From contig CACLGU010000006.1 of assembly GCA_902606505.1 (NCBI GenBank), forward strand, positions 1 to 46,146: DNA of 46,146 bases, in the 5' to 3' direction. A model generated the notes under the pieces. The model worked only from the letters and a program-made list of their open reading frames with translations. It ran no database searches and was not told where the DNA came from. Positions within the stretch are counted from its first letter, which is position 1. Each line of letters begins with the position of its first letter. This DNA comes from an uncultured Prochlorococcus sp. Lineage in GTDB: Bacteria; Cyanobacteriota; Cyanobacteriia; PCC-6307; Cyanobiaceae. Of this stretch, positions 41,014 through 46,146 are shown in pieces. The translations under genes and the position numbers were made by a program.

Positions 41014-42419
41014 TCAGTATGAAAATTACCTTCCTTATCAATTCTTTCATATGTATGAGAGCCAAAACAGTCTCTCATAGCCTGAACAAGATTCTGAGGA
41101 AGTCTATTAGTTCTATAACTATTCAAATAATCTAAAGTACTTGATAGGCATGGTACTGGTATACCTGCTTTTGTGGATAAAGAAACCACTTTAGCTAAGT
41201 TATCTAATCTTGTCGCGATTTCATTATTGAACCAATCATCAAAAATTAAATTTTTCAGATCAGGGTCTTTGTTATAAGCATCTTGAATTTTACTTAATAA
41301 TTTTGATCTAATTATGCAACCACCTTTCCATATTTGAGCAATTGACGGCATATTCAAACCATAGTTATATACTGCAGATGCTTCTCTTAAAATATCCATA
41401 CCTTGTGCATAGCTAGCAATTGTGGCAAGAACCACAGCATCAAATAAAGGTTTCATTCCATCTGATATATTTCCTAAATCAAAATCCTCTATCTCTTTAG
41501 ATGGAATAGTTTTTTCAATCTCACTACGTTGCTCTTTTAAAGAACTCATTACTCTTGCATTTAAAGATGCATAAATAGTTGGAACAGATACACCCAATTC
41601 TAAAGCACTTACAACAGTCCATAACCCAGTACCTTTCTGGCCAGCTTTATCTAATATTTTTTCGACGACATCATCTCCAGTTATCTCATCTTTTGTATTT
41701 AGACAAATCTCTGTTATCTCAACAAGATAGGAAGCTAATTCATCAGTCTTATTCCAAATACCAAATACCTCTGACATCTGCTGTCCATTCATACCTTTGA
41801 CTCTCTTCATAAGGTCATAAGCTTCTGCCAGTATTTGTTCAATTCCATATTCGATTCCGTTATGAACAGTCTTTACAAAATGACCTGAGCCTCCTGGTCC
41901 AACATATGCAACACATGGACCGTCTTCAACTTTGGCAGCCATTTTTGTTAATAAGCTTTCTATAGCATCATATGAAGCCTTAGTGCCGCCTGGCATCATA
42001 CTTGGGCCTTCTAGAGCTCCTTTTGCACCACCTGAGACTCCCATTCCAATGTATCCAAAACTTTTACTTTCAAGAGTATTTACCCTTCTTTCTGTATCTT
42101 TAAATTGAGAATTACCTCCATCTATTAATAAATCTCCTTCCTCGAGATATCCAGAAATATTTTCTATAACAGCATCTGTTGCGGGTCCAGCTTTTACCAT
42201 CATTAGAATTCTTCTAGGCCTCTCTAGCTTGTTAACAAATACTTGAAGAGTTTCAGCTCCCTCTATATTTTTCCCAAGGCCACGACCCTGCAAAAATTCT
42301 TCAGTTTTTGAGTAAGTCCTATTAAAAACTACACTAGAAAATCCATTTCTCTCCGCGTTAAGAACTAAATTTTCGCCCATAACACCAAGACCTATCAAAC
42401 CAAAATGTGCCTTGGACAT
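41001..42419 (-). CDS. gnd: 6-phosphogluconate dehydrogenase, decarboxylating
   Basis: Gnd makes ribulose 5-phosphate and NADPH, the key dark-phase reductant supply. The 472-aa protein has the NADP fold FGLIGLGVMGENLVLNA, the signature LLIDGGNSQFKDTERR, MGVSGGAKGALEGPSMMPGG, HFVKTVHNGIEYG with catalytic Lys, and a C-terminal CFGSHTYERID tail. Length is that of the canonical long-form enzyme. Overlaps pgl by 13 bases. Confidence 0.97.
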   Translation of the reverse strand: MSKAHFGLIGLGVMGENLVLNAERNGFSSVVFNRTYSKTEEFLQGRGLGKNIEGAETLQVFVNKLERPRRILMMVKAGPATDAVIENISGYLEEGDLLIDGGNSQFKDTERRVNTLESKSFGYIGMGVSGGAKGALEGPSMMPGGTKASYDAIESLLTKMAAKVEDGPCVAYVGPGGSGHFVKTVHNGIEYGIEQILAEAYDLMKRVKGMNGQQMSEVFGIWNKTDELASYLVEITEICLNTKDEITGDDVVEKILDKAGQKGTGLWTVVSALELGVSVPTIYASLNARVMSSLKEQRSEIEKTIPSKEIEDFDLGNISDGMKPLFDAVVLATIASYAQGMDILREASAVYNYGLNMPSIAQIWKGGCIIRSKLLSKIQDAYNKDPDLKNLIFDDWFNNEIATRLDNLAKVVSLSTKAGIPVPCLSSTLDYLNSYRTNRLPQNLVQAMRDCFGSHTYERIDKEGNFHTEWMK

Positions 42420-42514
42420 AAAAAATTAAAAAACTCAATAAATATAGTTTGCCTGCAACTCAACAAAATTGCTCAAAAAAAATTCTTATGTCAGCGAAAA
42501 ATGATCGAAGAGAT

Positions 42515-43810
42515 TTAAATAACAGTTCCGTTTGCGATAGTTGCATTTTTAACTACTACAACAATTCCATTTCTGATATAGAAGCCTAAATCTGGCTTAT
42601 CTGCTTCTTCAACTCGATCTTTATTAATGATCACGACATTATCACCAATTCTTGTATTCTTATCAAGAATTGCTCTTTTTACAGTAGTTCCTTCCCCTAC
42701 TCCAAGAGGTGTTCCTCCTCCTTTTCTTAATTGAATCCTCTCTTCAGGTGATTCAAAGAAATCAGCACCCATAACAAGAGTGTCCTCAAGTACCGAATCA
42801 CTTTCAATCCTGCTTCTTACACCTAGAACACAATGCAAAATACTACATGACTTCAAGATTGTACCTTCACAAACTATTGAATCAGTAATTTGAGCATCTA
42901 CTAGTTTAGAAGGGGGAAGAAATCTTGGTCTTGTATAAATTGGAAATTTTTCATCATAAAAACTAAAAGGAGGTTTTGGTTGCTCAGTCAAGGCAAGGTT
43001 TGACTCAAAGAATGCCCCAATGGTACCGATATCTTCCCAGTAATCATCGAATACATAACTTTTAAGAGTGTCACCCCTATTAAGGGCTTCAGGAATTATA
43101 TCCTTACCAAAATCCGTATAACTAGGAAATTTATTTAAAAGATCGAAAAGAGTATTTCTGCTAAAAACGTAAATACCCATAGAGGCTAGATAAGGTTTTT
43201 CTGTAGCTGACTCTTTACTTAATCCAAATTTTGAAGTATCTACTGCCATTGCCTTCAACTTCTCTCCAGTGGGCTTTTCACTGAATTCTTTTATATTTCC
43301 TACATCGTCTGTTCTCATGAGGCCAAAACCTTCTGCTTGAGCTTCATCAACAGGTAAAGCTGCAACAGTTAAATCAGCACCATTATCTCTATGATGTTGA
43401 ACAAATAAACTGTAATCCATTCTGTACAGTTGATCCCCTGACAAAATTAAATATTCATCAACATCCCATTCTTGAAATAACCATTGGTATTTTCTTACAG
43501 CATCAGCAGTACCTTCAAACCATTTGGGACTATCAGGAGTCTGTTGTGCGGCTAAAACCTCCACAAATCCTTGGCCGAAAGGGCCATTCAAATTATAAGT
43601 TCTTCCTATATGTCTATTTAGAGATGCACTATTGAACTGGGTCAATACGTACATTTTTTCAATGCCTGAATTTATACAATTACTAATTGGGATATCTATT
43701 AAACGATACTTACCTGCCAACGGCACAGCAGGTTTAGCCCTCATTTTTGTTAAAGGGTAAAGTCTAGAACCTTTTCCTCCTCCGAGGATTATGGCCAACA
43801 CACGCTTCAT
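42515..43810 (-). CDS. glgC: Glucose-1-phosphate adenylyltransferase GlgC
   Basis: GlgC makes ADP-glucose, the donor for glycogen (and glucosylglycerol/sucrose-linked) metabolism. The 431-aa protein has the N-terminal nucleotidyltransferase loop [45 protein letters not shown] and [13 protein letters not shown], and a C-terminal left-handed beta-helix domain (from about 300) with allosteric lysines expected in the final [13 protein letters not shown]. The 130-base gap to hemA upstream should contain its promoter. ATG at 43810. Confidence 0.97.
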   Translation of the reverse strand: MKRVLAIILGGGKGSRLYPLTKMRAKPAVPLAGKYRLIDIPISNCINSGIEKMYVLTQFNSASLNRHIGRTYNLNGPFGQGFVEVLAAQQTPDSPKWFEGTADAVRKYQWLFQEWDVDEYLILSGDQLYRMDYSLFVQHHRDNGADLTVAALPVDEAQAEGFGLMRTDDVGNIKEFSEKPTGEKLKAMAVDTSKFGLSKESATEKPYLASMGIYVFSRNTLFDLLNKFPSYTDFGKDIIPEALNRGDTLKSYVFDDYWEDIGTIGAFFESNLALTEQPKPPFSFYDEKFPIYTRPRFLPPSKLVDAQITDSIVCEGTILKSCSILHCVLGVRSRIESDSVLEDTLVMGADFFESPEERIQLRKGGGTPLGVGEGTTVKRAILDKNTRIGDNVVIINKDRVEEADKPDLGFYIRNGIVVVVKNATIANGTVI

Positions 43811-43940
43811 TAAATCTAATGGAGGTACATATACAACTACTTAAAGTAACTGATTATGGGCATATTTAGAAATACTAATGGTCAGTTTACGAAGGTATTT
43901 CGATAAATCACTAGAAAAACTTAATATAAATTGAGAAAAA

Positions 43941-45251
43941 TTAGTTATTTTTGTCCTCTTCTACTAAAGAAAACAATTTTTCAACGATTTTCAAAGAAAC
44001 TTGTCTTTCTTCTCTTGATTGAGGACTTCTCAGCTTGGTAACAGGAGTGTGAAGTATTTTATTGATAATTCCTTTAGTAAGCGCTTCCACAACTTTTCTT
44101 TCTCGAGCCGAAAAATCTGGTCCCATCCTACTAAGTGCTTTTTGCAATTCCTCTTTTCTAATTAACTCCAAATCTGATCTAAGTTTATTAATTACTGGAA
44201 CCGCCTCTAAACTTGCCCACCATTCTAGAAAAATGATCCTTTCTTCTTCTACTAAAGATTCCGCTTCCTTTGCTATTTTCTGTCTAAATTCTTGATTTCT
44301 TGAAACGACCTCTTGTAAGTCATCAACATCAAATGATTTTACAAATTCATGTTGTTTGACATCATTAGATATATTTCTCGGCACACCAATATCAATAAAT
44401 TTAAGTCTATTGCTCAAATTTAATTTTTCAATTTTAGCGAGATCAATAATTGGCTCTTCAGAAGCAGTACTGGTAAAAACAATGGAAGATAGTGATATGT
44501 TTTCTTCTAATTCGTTTAACCCTCTACAAACAATCTCTAAATCAGGGAAGTCTTGAGCAAGATTTAACGCTCTATCAATATTTCTATTTAAAAGGATAAG
44601 TTTATGACATCCTTTTGATTTTAAATGAGTTATTAAAAGCCTACTCATTCGTCCCGCGCCAACAACAAGAACATTCTCTGATTCCAAACTTACAAGAGTA
44701 TCGAAACCCTTTTCTTGGCCAATTTTTAATTGGGCAAGTTCTACCGCTGCTGAACTAATTGATACGGCTCCAGTTCCTAAATTTGTTTCAGATCTTACTT
44801 TTTTACCTGTACTAACTGATTGAGTTAATAATCTATTAAGAATTGGTCCAGTAGATTGATTCTCTTGACCTAATCTCATCATTTTTTTTACCTGCGAAAG
44901 GATTTGTCCTTCCCCTAAAACGAGACTATCGAGTCCTGCCGAGACTTTCATCAAATGCAAAACTGCATCTTCCTGTCTAAAGCAAAAAAGATGTGGATTT
45001 AAATCCTCAAAAATAATTCCAGAATATTCTGATATAAATTCTTTTATGGATGAAATTCCAGTATTTTTATCCTTTACTAGTGCATATATTTCCAACCTAT
45101 TACAAGTACTTAAGATTGACACCTCTAATACATCAGAGAAAGTTTTTAATGCTTTCAATGATTCTGTTATGGATTGGTCAGGAATACTTAACTTCTCACG
45201 CACTTCAACAGGTGCCGTGCGATGACTCAGTCCGACGACAACAATATGCAT
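43941..45251 (-). CDS. hemA: Glutamyl-tRNA reductase HemA
   Basis: HemA reduces glutamyl-tRNA to glutamate semialdehyde, the committed step to all heme and chlorophyll. The 436-aa enzyme has MHIVVVGLSHRTAPVEVREK, the catalytic Cys in ILSTCNRLEIYAL, the NADPH-binding VLVVGAGRMSRLLITHL and a C-terminal dimerisation helix bundle. Normal length. ATG at 45251, 18 bases after the end of the GlpX-type gene upstream, suggesting co-transcription. Confidence 0.97.
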   Translation of the reverse strand: MHIVVVGLSHRTAPVEVREKLSIPDQSITESLKALKTFSDVLEVSILSTCNRLEIYALVKDKNTGISSIKEFISEYSGIIFEDLNPHLFCFRQEDAVLHLMKVSAGLDSLVLGEGQILSQVKKMMRLGQENQSTGPILNRLLTQSVSTGKKVRSETNLGTGAVSISSAAVELAQLKIGQEKGFDTLVSLESENVLVVGAGRMSRLLITHLKSKGCHKLILLNRNIDRALNLAQDFPDLEIVCRGLNELEENISLSSIVFTSTASEEPIIDLAKIEKLNLSNRLKFIDIGVPRNISNDVKQHEFVKSFDVDDLQEVVSRNQEFRQKIAKEAESLVEEERIIFLEWWASLEAVPVINKLRSDLELIRKEELQKALSRMGPDFSARERKVVEALTKGIINKILHTPVTKLRSPQSREERQVSLKIVEKLFSLVEEDKNN

Positions 45252-45269
45252 AATATCAACAATGAATTT

Positions 45270-46146
45270 TTAAAGGCTGATACTTTTAGCACCATCTTTT
45301 ATATGGACAGTATTTGTGAACCTTGCAGTACTATCTAATGTACTAATAACAAGACTACTTGTTCTAACACAATCCCTTTCAAATTTAACTCCGTCAAATA
45401 GTAATCCATCAGTTATTCCACTTCCAGCGAAAACAACATTTTCTCCCGATGCCAATTCATTAGCTTCATAGATTTTATCTATATCGGTTATGCCCATTTC
45501 ATTAAGACGTTTTATATTTCCTTCTTTTGTGTAATCAGCCCATTCAGAAGTTTGAGCGATTGCTGGATCATAAACTAGTTGTCCTTGAAAGTGTCCGCCT
45601 AGAGCTCTCATTGCAGCAGCTGAAATAACACCCTCAGGAGCGGCACCTATACCCATCAAGCAATGTGTTCCAGTTCCTGCAAAACCACATGAAATCGCAG
45701 CTTGAACATCACCATCAGAAATGGGTTGTACTTTTGCACCACATCCTCGAATCTCTTTAATTAAATCTTTATGCCTAGTTCTATCCATTACAACAACGGT
45801 AAGCTCATCAATAGAAAGACCCAAGCAATCACTTAGTATCTTCAAGTTTTCAGTAGCTGAATTTCTTATATCTACTTTACCTTTGGCCGCTGGAGGGGCT
45901 GCTAATTTATTCATGTAAAAATCAGGAGCATTGAAAAGGCCACCCGTATCAGAGGCAGCTAAAACCGCCATAGAACCTCTTTGATTATTCGCACAAAGAT
46001 TAGTTCCTTCACAAGGATCTACTGCAAAGTCGACCCCTGGGCCACTTCCAGTACCAACCTCTTCGCCTATATAAAGCATAGGTGCTTCATCTCTTTCACC
46101 TTCTCCAATAACAATTTTCCCTTTCATTTCAATTTTGCCCATTCGC
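45270..46146 (-). CDS. glpX: GlpX-type fructose-1,6-/sedoheptulose-1,7-bisphosphatase, partial
   Basis: The frame is open to the right edge, so roughly the first 40 residues are missing. In cyanobacteria the GlpX-type (class II) enzyme hydrolyses both FBP and SBP in the Calvin cycle. Visible motifs are [33 protein letters not shown] (metal-binding Asp/Glu), [15 protein letters not shown] and [20 protein letters not shown]. The ATG at 46142 is internal. It heads the co-directional set glpX-hemA-glgC-gnd-pgl. Confidence 0.95.
   Translation of the reverse strand, partial: RMGKIEMKGKIVIGEGERDEAPMLYIGEEVGTGSGPGVDFAVDPCEGTNLCANNQRGSMAVLAASDTGGLFNAPDFYMNKLAAPPAAKGKVDIRNSATENLKILSDCLGLSIDELTVVVMDRTRHKDLIKEIRGCGAKVQPISDGDVQAAISCGFAGTGTHCLMGIGAAPEGVISAAAMRALGGHFQGQLVYDPAIAQTSEWADYTKEGNIKRLNEMGITDIDKIYEANELASGENVVFAGSGITDGLLFDGVKFERDCVRTSSLVISTLDSTARFTNTVHIKDGAKSISL

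Noticed and set aside
1..46146. CRISPR array, rRNA or tRNA genes
   Set aside because: No regularly spaced repeats were found, and none of the intergenic gaps shows a tRNA-like arm pattern or rRNA sequence.

Overview
The window looks like a chromosomal segment of a high-light-adapted Prochlorococcus or a very close relative. The DNA is strongly AT-rich, genes are tightly packed with short or overlapping junctions, and strong Shine-Dalgarno sites are rare. The gene set is that of a small marine alpha-cyanobacterium: an Urt urea transporter, cyanobacteria-only families (DUF3685/Ycf55, DUF3727, CSP41-like), a proteobacterial-type phosphoribulokinase, class II FBP aldolase and GlpX-type FBP/SBPase. 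I see no rRNA, tRNA, CRISPR array, insertion sequence or prophage gene.

Region 1 (1-5.7 kb) is nitrogen scavenging: the 3' end of ureG, then urtABCDE on the + strand. An NtcA-type promoter lies before urtA and a perfect 13-bp hairpin separates urtA from urtB. Region 2 (5.7-9.7 kb) is a loose, low-density accessory stretch. It holds many very small or secreted proteins without recognisable function, plus one ribbon-helix-helix protein whose divergent promoter carries an inverted repeat. Several of these genes are shorter than 60 codons and were read directly from the sequence.

Region 3 (9.8-15.1 kb) appears to be an iron-homeostasis island. It has a Rieske oxygenase, a 33-aa membrane peptide and a solitary ABC ATPase in one translationally coupled run, then a zinc-ribbon membrane protein, a cysteine-rich CRP-family regulator, a small helical protein, a ferritin, a 40-aa Cys/Lys-rich peptide and a FbpC/FutC-type ferric-iron ABC ATPase. 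Three Fur-box-like 19-mers (16/19, 14/19 and 16/19 matches to the classical consensus) lie in the two promoter regions of this island. One overlaps the predicted transcription start of the CRP gene, and one lies 10 bp before the start codon of the 40-aa peptide. This is the most interesting part of the window.

Region 4 (15.1-34.7 kb) is mostly housekeeping: nth, an SDR protein, a PPC(DUF296)-glutaredoxin fusion, pgsA, a CSP41-like epimerase, hisA, a + strand run (DUF3685, thioredoxin-fold lumenal protein, CofE-like protein, GNAT-like protein, ruvX, DUF3727, yqeG-type HAD phosphatase, proB), lpxD, leuB, prkB, accD, a Gfo/Idh/MocA oxidoreductase and fbaA. purQ and purS follow on the - strand. 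Region 5 (34.8-46.1 kb) holds a mini DnaJ-type zinc-finger protein, a CobW-family GTPase, a pentapeptide-repeat protein, a UPRT-like protein with a degenerate PRPP loop, ilvD, a CIA30-domain protein and a co-directional - strand carbon block (pgl, gnd, glgC, hemA, glpX cut by the window end). prkB, fbaA and glpX belong to the Calvin cycle; pgl and gnd are the oxidative pentose-phosphate steps used in the dark; glgC feeds glycogen storage.
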